A stretch of DNA of 64,000 bases from JANXYW01 sp031400455 (GTDB lineage: Bacteria; Chloroflexota; Dehalococcoidia; DSTF01; JACRBR01), in contig JANNPX010000014.1 of assembly GCA_031400455.1 (NCBI GenBank), positions 25,299 to 89,298 of the forward strand, written 5' to 3'. Position 1 is the stretch's first letter. The number at the start of each line of letters is the position of its first letter. Made by a program: the position numbers and the translations under genes. This document shows positions 33,364 to 40,702 of this stretch, piece by piece. The notes beneath the pieces were generated by a model that saw only the letters and a program-made list of their open reading frames with translations, was not told the DNA's origin and did no database searches.

Positions 33364-33386
33364 CCCCTTCCCCGCGAGGGAAGGGG
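33364..33386. repeat. C-rich hairpin repeat
   Basis: CCCCTTCCC and GGGAAGGGG form a 9-bp stem with a CGCGA loop, just after the acyl-CoA synthetase stop. The flank CCCTAACCCCCGG contains that stop codon. It resembles dispersed C-rich hairpins found in many high-GC genomes. It could act as a terminator or attenuator inside the cluster. Confidence 0.65.
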
Positions 33387-33435
33387 AGCTTTTGAAGCGG
33401 GAACTAAGCGCAATAGCGGGCCGAGGATTGAGTGA

Positions 33436-34245
33436 ATGGCTGAACCACATCTGCTGATCGAACGGGAGGGGCACGTTGTCACGCTGACGATGAACCGGCC
33501 CGAGGTGAAGAACGCCATCTCGATGGAGATGCTGTGCCGGCTGGCTGATGCGTGGGTGATGATCGACGACGATCCGGAGGTGCGGTGCGCGATCCTCACG
33601 GGTACGGGCAGCGACTTCTGCGCGGGCGCGGACCTCGACAAGCTGGTGGCGCGGTCGATGCAGAATCTGCCGCCGGAGGACGAGTGGGAGGCGCGGATCC
33701 GCGCTGACTACGGTGTGATCTTCGAGGGGCTGCTGCGCAACCGGCAGTTGAAGAAGCCGCTTATCGCTGCCGTCGAAGGGTACTGCGTCGCGGGCGGCAC
33801 GGAGATCCTGCAGGCGACGGACATCCGCGTGGCGGGTGAGGGCTCGACGTTCGGGATCACGGAGGCGAAGTGGAGTCTGTATCCGCAGGGCGGGTCGGTG
33901 ATCCGGCTGCGGCGTCAGATTCCGTACACGAAGGCGATGGAGATGCTGCTGACGGCCGACATGTATCCGGCCGAGGAGGCGCTGAGCTTCGGGCTGATCG
34001 GGCGCATTGTGCCGAAGGGGCAGGCGCTGACTGTTGCAAAGGAAATGGCCGAGAAGGTGGCGTCGAACGGGCCGGTGGCGATTCTCAAGATCAAAGAAGC
34101 GGTGCAGCGAACGGAGTGCCTGCCGGAGCAGGATGCGCTCGCGCTCGACTTGCAGATCGGGATGCAGGTGACAGCGACGGAGGACGCTCGGGAGGGGCCG
34201 CGGGCGTTCAAGGAGAAGCGGAAGCCGGTGTTCAAGGGGCGGTGA
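33436..34245 (+). CDS. Enoyl-CoA hydratase/isomerase family (crotonase)
   Basis: 269 residues with the crotonase fold. The first strand-helix is VVTLTMNRPEVKNAISMEMLCRL; the oxyanion-hole loops are FCAGADLDKL (about 57-66) and VEGYCVAGGTEILQATD (about 113-129). A likely acid Glu sits in VAGGTE and a second in GITEAKWSLYPQGGS, so hydratase activity is plausible, though isomerase or hydrolase roles occur in this family. A helix insert around 68-90 (SMQNLPPEDEWEARIRADY) is longer than in short hydratases. Its stop overlaps the next gene. It would act on the 2-enoyl-CoA made by the dehydrogenase of the cluster. Confidence 0.9.
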   Translation: MAEPHLLIEREGHVVTLTMNRPEVKNAISMEMLCRLADAWVMIDDDPEVRCAILTGTGSDFCAGADLDKLVARSMQNLPPEDEWEARIRADYGVIFEGLLRNRQLKKPLIAAVEGYCVAGGTEILQATDIRVAGEGSTFGITEAKWSLYPQGGSVIRLRRQIPYTKAMEMLLTADMYPAEEALSFGLIGRIVPKGQALTVAKEMAEKVASNGPVAILKIKEAVQRTECLPEQDALALDLQIGMQVTATEDAREGPRAFKEKRKPVFKGR

Positions 34246-34622
34246 TGACGGAGTCCGAAACTGAGGCGATGGGTGTGCTCGACGCGTTCATGACGGCGTG
34301 GAACGGACGCGACGTGACCGCGTTCGCCGCCACCTTCAACTATCCGTCGGTGCGGATCGCCAGCGGGCGGGTGCGGATCATCGAGAGTGCGGCGTCGCAC
34401 AGGTCCGATATGTTCGAGTTGATGGCGGCGCAGGGGTGGCATCACAGCGCGTGGTTGCGGCGGGATGTCATTCACAGCGGCGAGGATAAGGTGCATTTCA
34501 ATACGCGGTTCGGGCGGTACCGGGAGGACGGCAGCACGATCGGGGAGTACGACTCGATCTACATCGTGAGCGGGCAGGATGGGAACTGGGGCGTGCAGGG
34601 GCGATCGAGCTTTGCGCCGTGA
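34245..34622 (+). CDS. SnoaL/NTF2-like protein
   Basis: 125 residues starting in a TGATG overlap with the crotonase gene. It has the NTF2-like pattern: two N-terminal helices (AMGVLDAFMTAWNGRDVTAFAATF), then a cone of strands (FNYPSVRIASGRVRIIES ... DKVHFNTRFGRY ... SIYIVSGQDGNWGVQGRSSFA). Small proteins of this fold include ketosteroid isomerases and SnoaL cyclases, but the catalytic Asp/Tyr of ketosteroid isomerase cannot be assigned here. Its place in a steroid-like catabolic cluster makes an isomerase or hydratase role thinkable, no more. Confidence 0.72.
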   Translation: MTESETEAMGVLDAFMTAWNGRDVTAFAATFNYPSVRIASGRVRIIESAASHRSDMFELMAAQGWHHSAWLRRDVIHSGEDKVHFNTRFGRYREDGSTIGEYDSIYIVSGQDGNWGVQGRSSFAP

Positions 34623-34631
34623 TGGCGACGA

Positions 34632-34666
34632 AGTACGTAGTTGGTAGTTCGTGGTTTGTAGTTCTT
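34632..34666. repeat. Heptanucleotide tandem repeat, five units (copy 2)
   Basis: AGTACGT, AGTTGGT, AGTTCGT, GGTTTGT, AGTTCTT: again exactly five 7-mers, 9 bp after the SnoaL-like stop. Same family and unit number as the array at 31554-31588. Confidence 0.8.
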
Positions 34667-34720
34667 GCGGCGGCTGCACGGAGAGTGTTCGTGGGGTTGG
34701 GCCGCCGTGCTGGGTGGAGA

Positions 34721-34770
34721 AGATCCGTCGCTTCGCTCAGGATGACACGAAGCGTCGCTCTGGATGACAG
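34721..34770. repeat. Dispersed GATCC-GTCGC...GGATGACA element
   Basis: AGATCCGTCGCTTCGCTCAG then GATGACA, followed by a partial second copy (GAAGCGTCGCTCTGGATGACA). The motif resembles a short intergenic repeat seen in several bacterial phyla. It lies in the 192-bp gap before the acyl-CoA dehydrogenase gene together with the heptamer array. Confidence 0.55.
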
Positions 34771-34814
34771 TAGATGAGAATGGCGACCGAGACCTGATGA
34801 CTGGGGACTGAAGT

Positions 34815-36005
34815 ATGGATTTTCTGCTATCCGAAGAGCACAACATGATGCGGGCGTCCGTCAAGCAGATGCTTTCGAAGTACGAGCATCGCAAGAAGGA
34901 GTGGCGCGAGATGACGCATCGCGACCACAAGTTCAACTATGAGCTGTGGAACGAGTTCGCGAATCTCGGGCTGTTCGGCTGCCTGGTGCCGGAGGAGTAT
35001 GGCGGCAACAACACGGGGCTGCTGGCGCTGACGCTGGCGTTCGAGGATATCTGCACGCTCGGCTTCTCACCCAGCCTGATGCTGGTAACGTGCATGGACA
35101 TGGCGTGCATCCTCAAGAATGGCAGCGAGGAGATGAAGCGGAAGATCGTGCCGGGCGTGCTCTCCGGCAAGACGATCCTGGTGTTCGCCGTGACGGAGCC
35201 AAACGCCGGCAGCAATACTTTTCGCATCGAGACGGTGGCGAAGCGTAACGGCGATTCGTACGTGATGAACGGGCAGAAGATCTTCATTACGGGCGTCGAG
35301 GTTGCGGACTACATGCTCGTTGTTGCGCGCACGACGACGCGGGATGAGGTCGTGGAGCAGAAGCTGCCGAAGTCGCACGGGCTGTCGCTGTTTCTCGTCG
35401 ACCCGAAGTCGAAGGGCGTGACGAAGACGCCGATCCCGACCGTCGCGACCGAGGGCGTGTACCAGTGGCAGCTCTTCTTCGATAATGTCGAGATTCCTGC
35501 GGAGAATCTCGTCGGCGTTGAGGATCAGGGGGCGATGGCGATGTTCAACTCGCTCAACCCCGAGCGTATCCTAGTCGGCGGCATCTGCTGCGGCATGGCG
35601 CAGCAGGCGATTACGATGGCGGTCAACTACGCGAAGGACCGCCGCGTCTTCAGAGAAACGCCGATCGGCGCGTATCAGGGCGTGCAGCATCCGCTGGCCG
35701 AAGCGAAGATCCACCTCGAAGCGGCGCGCCTGATGACGTATCGCGCGGCGTGGGCGTTCGACCAGAATCTTAACCCCGGCGTCGTCGGCAACTACGCGAA
35801 CCAGGCGAAGCTGCTCGCGGCCGACGTGGCGCTAGAGGCTGTGGATGCGTCGCTGGAGACGCATGGCGGCATCGGGTTTGCGGAGGAGACGGGGCTGGCG
35901 CAGTTGTGGAACGGCGCGCGGGTGCTGAAGACGGCGCCGCTGAATCGCGAGATGATTCTGAACTACGTGGCGGAGCAGGATCTGGGGTTGCCGCGGAGTT
36001 ACTAA
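34815..36005 (+). CDS. Acyl-CoA dehydrogenase
   Basis: 396 residues. It has the FAD/substrate signature FAVTEPNAGSNTFRIET (about 126-142), YVMNGQKIFITGVEVADY, and a C-terminal domain ending VDASLETHGGIGFAEETGLAQLWNGARVLKTAPLNREMI. The usual YEGT Glu is replaced (LWNGAR). Instead a Glu in LNPERILVGG occupies the place used as base by isovaleryl- and long-chain-CoA dehydrogenases. A branched or bulky acyl-CoA substrate is therefore likely. It feeds 2-enoyl-CoA to the crotonase and electrons to an ETF not encoded here. The flavoprotein gene follows after 39 bp. Confidence 0.92.
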   Translation: MDFLLSEEHNMMRASVKQMLSKYEHRKKEWREMTHRDHKFNYELWNEFANLGLFGCLVPEEYGGNNTGLLALTLAFEDICTLGFSPSLMLVTCMDMACILKNGSEEMKRKIVPGVLSGKTILVFAVTEPNAGSNTFRIETVAKRNGDSYVMNGQKIFITGVEVADYMLVVARTTTRDEVVEQKLPKSHGLSLFLVDPKSKGVTKTPIPTVATEGVYQWQLFFDNVEIPAENLVGVEDQGAMAMFNSLNPERILVGGICCGMAQQAITMAVNYAKDRRVFRETPIGAYQGVQHPLAEAKIHLEAARLMTYRAAWAFDQNLNPGVVGNYANQAKLLAADVALEAVDASLETHGGIGFAEETGLAQLWNGARVLKTAPLNREMILNYVAEQDLGLPRSY

Positions 36006-36044
36006 GAACAATCAAGCATGGCTGCGCCATCAGGAGACTAGACA

Positions 36045-37175
36045 ATGCGCACGAAACTTTGTGACCAGTTCGGGATCGAGTTCCCCATCTTCGCGTTTTC
36101 GCACTGCCGGGATGTTGTGGCGGCGGTGTCGAAGGCGGGGGGATTCGGGGTGCTGGGGGCGCTGGCGTTCTCGCCGGAGCAGCTGCAGATCGAGCTGGCG
36201 TGGATCGACGAGCACATCGACGGGAAGCCGTATGGCGTCGATATCGTGATGCCGGCGTCGTTGGCGGAAGGCGCGGCTGACGCGACGAAGTCGCAGCTCG
36301 AGGCGATGATCCCCCAGAAGCACCGCGAGTTCATCGAGGCGACTCTGTCGAAGTACGGCGTGCCGCCGCTGCCCGAAGGTGTCGCCGGCGCGGAGTCGCT
36401 GCTGGGGTGGACACCGTCGGGCGGGCACTCGCACGTCGATGTCGCGCTGAAGCACGACATCCGCCTGCTCGTCAACGCGCTCGGGCCGCCGCCGCCGGAT
36501 GTCGTCGAGCAAGCGCACCGTCGCAACGTGCCTGTGGCGGCGCTGATCGGGTCGCCGGAGCAGGCGCTGAAGCAGGTCGCGGTGGGCGTCGACATCATCG
36601 TCGCGTCGGGGACGGAGGCGGGCGGGCACACGGGCGAGATCTCGACGATGGTGCTGACGCCGCAGGTCGTCGATGCGGTGTCGCCGACGCCGGTGCTCGC
36701 GGCGGGCGGCATCGGCACGGGACGCCAGATCGCGGCGGCGCTGGCGCTGGGTGCGGAGGGTGTGTGGACGGGGAGCGTGTGGCTGACGACGAAGGAGAGC
36801 GACCTGCAGCCGGCGGTCGTCGAGAAGGTGATGCACGCGACGTCGCGCGACACCGTGCGATCTCGCGCGATGACGGGCAAGCCGGCACGCCAGCTCCGTA
36901 CGCCGTGGACGGAGGCATGGGAGTCGCCGGAATCGCCGGGAACGCTGCCGATGCCGCTGCAGTTCATGGCGACGGCGGAGGCGTACTCGCGCATGTTCCG
37001 CGCGGCGGAGGCTGACCCGAACTCGCCAGCGGCGCAACTTGCCGGGACGCCGATCGGGCAGATTGCGGGGATGATGAACAGCGTGCGGCCGGTGCGGGAG
37101 GTCATCTTCGACATGGTGGAGGAGTACGCGACGGCCGTGGAGCGGCTGGAGGCGTTGGGGATCGCTGCTTCGTAG
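36045..37175 (+). CDS. Nitronate monooxygenase-type FMN oxidoreductase
   Basis: 376 residues with a TIM-barrel flavoprotein pattern: FPIFAFSHCRDVVAAVSKAGGFGVLGALAFSP at the start, then IVASGTEAGGHTGEISTMVL with the FMN-side His, and VLAAGGIGTGRQIAAALALGAEGVWTGSVWLTTKES. This is the nitronate monooxygenase/enoyl-ACP-reductase II-like family. In steroid and fatty-acid clusters such genes are common and often annotated without a proven substrate. RBS AGGAG lies 8 bp before the ATG. A long ORF on the opposite strand is a composition shadow. Confidence 0.88.
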   Translation: MRTKLCDQFGIEFPIFAFSHCRDVVAAVSKAGGFGVLGALAFSPEQLQIELAWIDEHIDGKPYGVDIVMPASLAEGAADATKSQLEAMIPQKHREFIEATLSKYGVPPLPEGVAGAESLLGWTPSGGHSHVDVALKHDIRLLVNALGPPPPDVVEQAHRRNVPVAALIGSPEQALKQVAVGVDIIVASGTEAGGHTGEISTMVLTPQVVDAVSPTPVLAAGGIGTGRQIAAALALGAEGVWTGSVWLTTKESDLQPAVVEKVMHATSRDTVRSRAMTGKPARQLRTPWTEAWESPESPGTLPMPLQFMATAEAYSRMFRAAEADPNSPAAQLAGTPIGQIAGMMNSVRPVREVIFDMVEEYATAVERLEALGIAAS

Positions 37176-37186
37176 TGCAACCTCGT

Positions 37187-37771
37187 TCACGGTGGGGGTC
37201 TGTTAGCCTGCGCTGCGTCCAGCTCGCAGGCTTGGGCCACGATAAGGATGAGGTGCTCGAAGTCACCGATCTCTCGAAGGACTTCGCCGCGGTCGCCCAC
37301 GATCTGTTTCAGCGTCGGACGGCCGCGATATGCCGGCTCGGGCGCTAGCTCCACTCGCGATACAGAGTCCCGATCGAACGCAATGTATTGCAGGCAGGTG
37401 GTCCCGTCCGAGGCTGCGTACCAGGGATTCCCGATGTCGCCGACGCCGTCATCGAAAACGCGCCAGGCGTGCGCGATGAGGCGGTCGCGAATGCTGCTTT
37501 TCACGCCGTCGATCTCAGAATTGGTTGCGTAGAAGTAGGTGTAGGCCGCGTCGTCTCCGACGCGGAGCTCACCACGGCCCACGCTTTGTTCACCAGTGAG
37601 TTCATACGGGCGCGCATAGCTTGCTAGGTGGGTATCGCCCGGCTGCGGGCTGCACTCCGTCGCTATCACAACCACTAGTGCGATCGCGCCGAAGAACGCC
37701 GCGATCAACCCGACGAGCGCCCCGATCGATGTGAGGATGGTTCGCCGCAAGAACGACCATCGTACGTGCAC
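37187..37771 (-). CDS. Membrane-anchored protein of unknown function
   Basis: About 194 residues if started at GTG 37771, which has GGAGG 5 bp upstream; an ATG seven codons earlier (37792) has no such site. After RWSFLRRTILTS comes one helix (about 12-37, IGALVGLIAAFFGAIALVVVIA) and then an extracytoplasmic domain of about 150 residues with two Cys (ECSPQPGD, TTCLQYIA) and later an AQACEL Cys. No family recognised. It is convergent with the flavoprotein gene (12 bp between stops), so it is not part of that operon. Confidence 0.65.
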   Translation of the reverse strand: MHVRWSFLRRTILTSIGALVGLIAAFFGAIALVVVIATECSPQPGDTHLASYARPYELTGEQSVGRGELRVGDDAAYTYFYATNSEIDGVKSSIRDRLIAHAWRVFDDGVGDIGNPWYAASDGTTCLQYIAFDRDSVSRVELAPEPAYRGRPTLKQIVGDRGEVLREIGDFEHLILIVAQACELDAAQANRPPP

Positions 37772-37885
37772 TGAAACCTCCGAATTGACCATCGGCTACC
37801 GGTGCGTCGTTCGCTTCGCAAAGATACCCTCGAACGACCGACAATATCAGCGACCGATCGCCCGCGACCCGCCATGGAGACGGCC

Positions 37886-37914
37886 CTGAACGTACGCCGC
37901 TCTGCCGATATACT
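37886..37914 (+). promoter_or_regulatory. Possible promoter of the second HsaA-like gene
   Basis: CTGAAC at 37886-37891, 17 bp, TATACT at 37909-37914. The -10 is good, the -35 weak. It lies 38 bp before the ATG, which has GGGAGA as ribosome site. Confidence 0.5.
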
Positions 37915-37952
37915 CGCACAATCCGACGCGCGAAGCCGAACGGGAGACACGC

Positions 37953-39116
37953 ATGACTACCGCAACTGCCAACGACCTGATCGCTACCGCTGTGTCGCTC
38001 GGGCCGACGATACGGGGGTTCGCGGATGAGACGGAGCGGGGGCGGCAGTGTCCGCCGGCGCTCGTCGAGATACTCCACGAGAGCCGGCTGTTCGACATGA
38101 TCCTGCCGAAGAAGTACGGCGGGCTGGAGACGGACATTCCGACGATGGTGCGCGTGCTGGAGGAGCTTGCAATCGCGGATGGGTCGACGGCGTGGGCGGT
38201 GGGCATCGGCGCGGGTACCAGCATCATCTCCGCTGCGCTGCCCGAAGCGACGGCGCGCGAGATCTACAAGCCACGCGTCGTCACCGGTGGCGCGCAGGCG
38301 CCGAACGGGCGGGCGGTGCCGGTCGACGGCGGATATCGCGTCAGCGGGCGCTGGGGATTCGCGAGCGGATGCACGCACTGCTCTTGGCTCGTCGGCGGCA
38401 CGCTGGTGATGGACGGCGACGCGCCGCGGATGATCGACGGGTTTCCGGATCTTCGGACGATGGTCTTTCCGGTGAGTGAGGTCGAGATCATCGACACGTG
38501 GAACGTGTCCGGCCTGCGCGGCACGGGCAGCCGCGACATGCAGGTGAAGGATGTATTCGTGCCGGAGGAACGCGCGGTGTCGTTTCTCGCGTCGCAGCAG
38601 CGCTATGTCGACGGTCCGACCTATCGCTTCCCGGTGCTGGGGTTCCTCGCGCTGACGATCGCGTCGATCCCGCTCGGCATCGCGCGACGTGCCATCGATG
38701 AATTGCTGGTGCTGGCCGGGTCGAAGATGCCGATGGGCAGCGCGAACAAACTCCGCGACCGCGGGGTCGTTCAGTACGAGATCGCGCAGGCGGAAGCGAA
38801 GCTGCGATCAGCGCGGGCGTGGCTGTACGAGGTGACCGATGCGATGTGGGACCAGGTCGTCCGAGGCGATGAGGTGAGCATGCACGACCGGGCGATGCTG
38901 CGCTCGGCCTGCGCGCACGCGGCGATCGAATCTGCGCGCGCGGCGGACACGGCGTACACGCTCGGCGGGGGCACATCGATCTACGAGACGAGCGTGCTGC
39001 AGCGTTGCATGCGCGACACGCACGCCGCGACGCAGCACGTGATGCTGTCGCCGGCGAACTACGAGGTGGCCGGGCGGCTGATGCTGGGGCTGGCGCCCGC
39101 TTCGCCGATGGTGTGA
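37953..39116 (+). CDS. Acyl-CoA dehydrogenase-fold flavoprotein, HsaA-like (paralogue 2)
   Basis: 387 residues, closely related over its whole length to the protein at 5967-7127: shared FGMI/DMILPKKYGGLETD-type entry, GGYRVSGRWGFASGCTHCSWLVGGT, VSGLRGTGSRDMQVKDVFVPEERA, ARRAIDELLVLAGSKMPM and YTLGGGTSIYETSVLQRCMRDTHAATQHVMLSPANYEVAGRLMLGL. It belongs to the flavin-dependent hydroxylase side of the acyl-CoA dehydrogenase superfamily. It has its own promoter and is separated from the acyl-CoA cluster by a minus-strand gene. A ring- or chain-hydroxylating step with O2 and reduced flavin is likely; the reductase partner is not in the window. Confidence 0.85.
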   Translation: MTTATANDLIATAVSLGPTIRGFADETERGRQCPPALVEILHESRLFDMILPKKYGGLETDIPTMVRVLEELAIADGSTAWAVGIGAGTSIISAALPEATAREIYKPRVVTGGAQAPNGRAVPVDGGYRVSGRWGFASGCTHCSWLVGGTLVMDGDAPRMIDGFPDLRTMVFPVSEVEIIDTWNVSGLRGTGSRDMQVKDVFVPEERAVSFLASQQRYVDGPTYRFPVLGFLALTIASIPLGIARRAIDELLVLAGSKMPMGSANKLRDRGVVQYEIAQAEAKLRSARAWLYEVTDAMWDQVVRGDEVSMHDRAMLRSACAHAAIESARAADTAYTLGGGTSIYETSVLQRCMRDTHAATQHVMLSPANYEVAGRLMLGLAPASPMV

Positions 39117-39166
39117 GGGGTAGCGGTCGGCTGGTCAGCGACTTCGCTCACGTCCGTACATTGGAT

Positions 39167-39186
39167 CACAGCCGGGGACGGCTGTG
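39167..39186 (+). terminator. Hairpin after the HsaA-like gene
   Basis: CACAGCC and GGCTGTG form a 7-bp stem with a GGGGAC loop, 50 bp after the stop. No U-tract. It also resembles a dispersed intergenic palindrome. Confidence 0.45.
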
Positions 39187-39240
39187 CCACACGCTTCGCG
39201 TCTTGCGACTCGAAATCAACCTGCTTGTCGGCGACGTTCT

Positions 39241-39834
39241 CTAGTCCCAGCCGTAGCGTTGGGCTAGCTGGCCTACGTTCAGCGTTGGGGCGTGGCGTTC
39301 GAGGCCCATGGCGTGTCCCGTCTCGTGGAGGATGAGGCGGTTGCGGCGCGCCTCGATGTCCGGGCCGTCGGGGATGATGTCGTTGAGGTAGATGTCCGCC
39401 TGGGCGATTTCTCCGTTGCAGTTCACCGGCAGCGTCGATGGCGGGTAATTGCAGGCGAGACCATCCGCATCGTAAACGGTGGCGAATCCGCCGGCGCCGA
39501 CGGGGAAGTTATAGCCGCGCAGCTCCGGCGGCTGGCGGTCGTTGTAGCGGTGGAACGTCATGATGATGTTCGCGCCGTCGATCTTGCGCTGGAACTCGAT
39601 GCGGGGAGCCGCGTCGCCGTACGCCTCGATGGCGGCGTCGATGGCCGGTGTCCAGTCGGTGCCTCCCGTGTCGTCGATGATGGCGATGCGGAGGGGTTCG
39701 GTGGAGCCGAATTCGTAGTTGAGCGCGGGGCGTCCACTGAACGGGATCGCGCCGCACGCTGTAGCGACGGCGGCGGCGAGCACGAGGGCCGTGATCGCGC
39801 AGGCGCGTTGCAGGGTGCGTGGGCAGGTGGGCAA
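39241..39834 (-). CDS. Lipoprotein zinc metalloprotease (metzincin motif)
   Basis: 197 residues from a TTG start. The signal (RTLQRACAITALVLAAAVATAC) ends in a lipobox-like ATAC, so the protein is probably lipid-anchored outside the membrane. Near the C-terminus lies HETGHAMGLERH, the extended HExxHxxGxxH zinc motif with Glu as base. The preceding strands include ANIIMTF and ADIYLND, the edge-strand type seen in astacin/matrixin-like proteases. At under 200 residues it is a minimal catalytic domain. No prosegment is visible. Transcribed alone toward the flavoprotein gene. Confidence 0.83.
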   Translation of the reverse strand: MPTCPRTLQRACAITALVLAAAVATACGAIPFSGRPALNYEFGSTEPLRIAIIDDTGGTDWTPAIDAAIEAYGDAAPRIEFQRKIDGANIIMTFHRYNDRQPPELRGYNFPVGAGGFATVYDADGLACNYPPSTLPVNCNGEIAQADIYLNDIIPDGPDIEARRNRLILHETGHAMGLERHAPTLNVGQLAQRYGWD

Positions 39835-40003
39835 GCTTGTCTGCCTGGCGGGGCAGTGTCATCGGCGGGGTACCGATGTGACGTGCGCGGGTCACGCGGC
39901 GTCGTAGATCCAAACGGGGTGTTTGGGGCGGCGTGTCAAGTCGGGTGACTATGTTGGGGTTGCGGAGTGGATGAACTTGACGAGACGCGGCACCTTCGAA
40001 ACC

Positions 40004-40017
40004 GGAGCTGAAGCTCC
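40004..40017. repeat. GGAGCTGAAGCTCC palindrome, copy 1
   Basis: Six-bp arms with a 2-nt centre, followed by CCGCTACG. A second copy with the same right flank is 148 bp further at 40152. Confidence 0.7.
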
Positions 40018-40095
40018 CCGCTACGGAGGTCTCCGCCCGGCGGCGAGGGGATCGAGATGGAGTGGGTGCCTGAGTACCGGGGCGCGATTGGATCG

Positions 40096-40126
40096 TAGGG
40101 CGGGCGCAACGGGTTGCGCCCCTACG
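40096..40126. repeat. GGGCGCAACGGGTTGCGCCC hairpin element
   Basis: A 9-bp stem GGGCGCAAC/GTTGCGCCC with a 2-nt centre, flanked by GTAGGG and CCTACG so that the palindrome extends outwards. Looks like a mobile intergenic palindrome. Confidence 0.7.
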
Positions 40127-40151
40127 GCCGATCGGTGGTTGCTACGGGGCC

Positions 40152-40165
40152 GGAGCTGAAGCTCC
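40152..40165. repeat. GGAGCTGAAGCTCC palindrome, copy 2
   Basis: Identical core to copy 1, followed by TCCGCTACG. It lies directly beside the stop of the membrane-hydrolase gene. Confidence 0.7.
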
Positions 40166-40169
40166 TCCG

Positions 40170-40640
40170 CTACGAGGTGGGGTGCTGGCTGTTATTGCGG
40201 GCGGGTTTGGGCCAGATGAGGTAGGCGATGGCGGCCCACTGGATGGTGTCAAGCGCCCAGTTGATGAGGGGAAGCTTGGCGAGTGAGGGGCCGATGGGGA
40301 TCTCCGGGATGCACGGGGCGCGGTCGAGGGCGAGGTGGGAGCCGACGATGGCCATGCCGGCGAGGGTATCGACGATGAGGTCACGCTCGCCTTCGACGCT
40401 TTCGGCGCTGAGGATTCCTGCGAAGCCGGCGATCGCTCCGCCGGTCAGCGCGAACGCGCCGGTGTGCGTCCAGGTGCGGTGCATCTTCCACGCGTCGCGA
40501 TGGATAAGCCATCCGAGCGGGATATCGATATCGGGCAGGTTGCCGGCGAAGGCCGCGGCCGCGAGGCCGGTGCGGGATCTCACGCCCATGCGGCGGGCGA
40601 TGGCCATCCCTATGAACGCGTGTCCGAACGGTGCTGCCAC
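40170..40640 (-). CDS. YdjM-type membrane-bound metal-dependent hydrolase
   Basis: 156 residues. It begins MAAPFGHAFIGMAIAR, continues with AAAFAGNLPDIDIPLGWLIHRD and HRTWTHTGAF, the His/Asp motifs of the DUF457/YdjM family, and has about four hydrophobic segments (AFALTGGAIAGFAGIL; LAGMAIVGSHLALD; WALDTIQWAAIAYLIW). Family members are membrane proteins predicted to bind metal and hydrolyse an unknown substrate, perhaps a phospholipid. Here the protein is a little short. Its neighbours do not point to a pathway. Confidence 0.75.
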   Translation of the reverse strand: MAAPFGHAFIGMAIARRMGVRSRTGLAAAAFAGNLPDIDIPLGWLIHRDAWKMHRTWTHTGAFALTGGAIAGFAGILSAESVEGERDLIVDTLAGMAIVGSHLALDRAPCIPEIPIGPSLAKLPLINWALDTIQWAAIAYLIWPKPARNNSQHPTS

Positions 40641-40702
40641 GATGGATCCTTCCGCCTGATTCGTCGCGGACTCAGGATATCGGACGCGATCGGCAGCTTC
40701 GC

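Larger units (their letters stand above)
39835..40169. other. Intergenic region with a cluster of dispersed palindromes
   Basis: No gene seen in 335 bp. It holds two copies of GGAGCTGAAGCTCC (40004-40017 and 40152-40165), each followed by a CGCTACG tail, and one GGGCGCAAC/GTTGCGCCC hairpin framed by TAGGG and CCTAC (40096-40126). Confidence 0.75.

Noticed and set aside
36030..37190. Two long minus-strand ORFs opposite the nitronate-monooxygenase-type gene
   Set aside because: They are composition shadows: the plus-strand frame has clear family motifs; the minus-strand products are Arg/His- or Ser/Thr-rich with no pattern.
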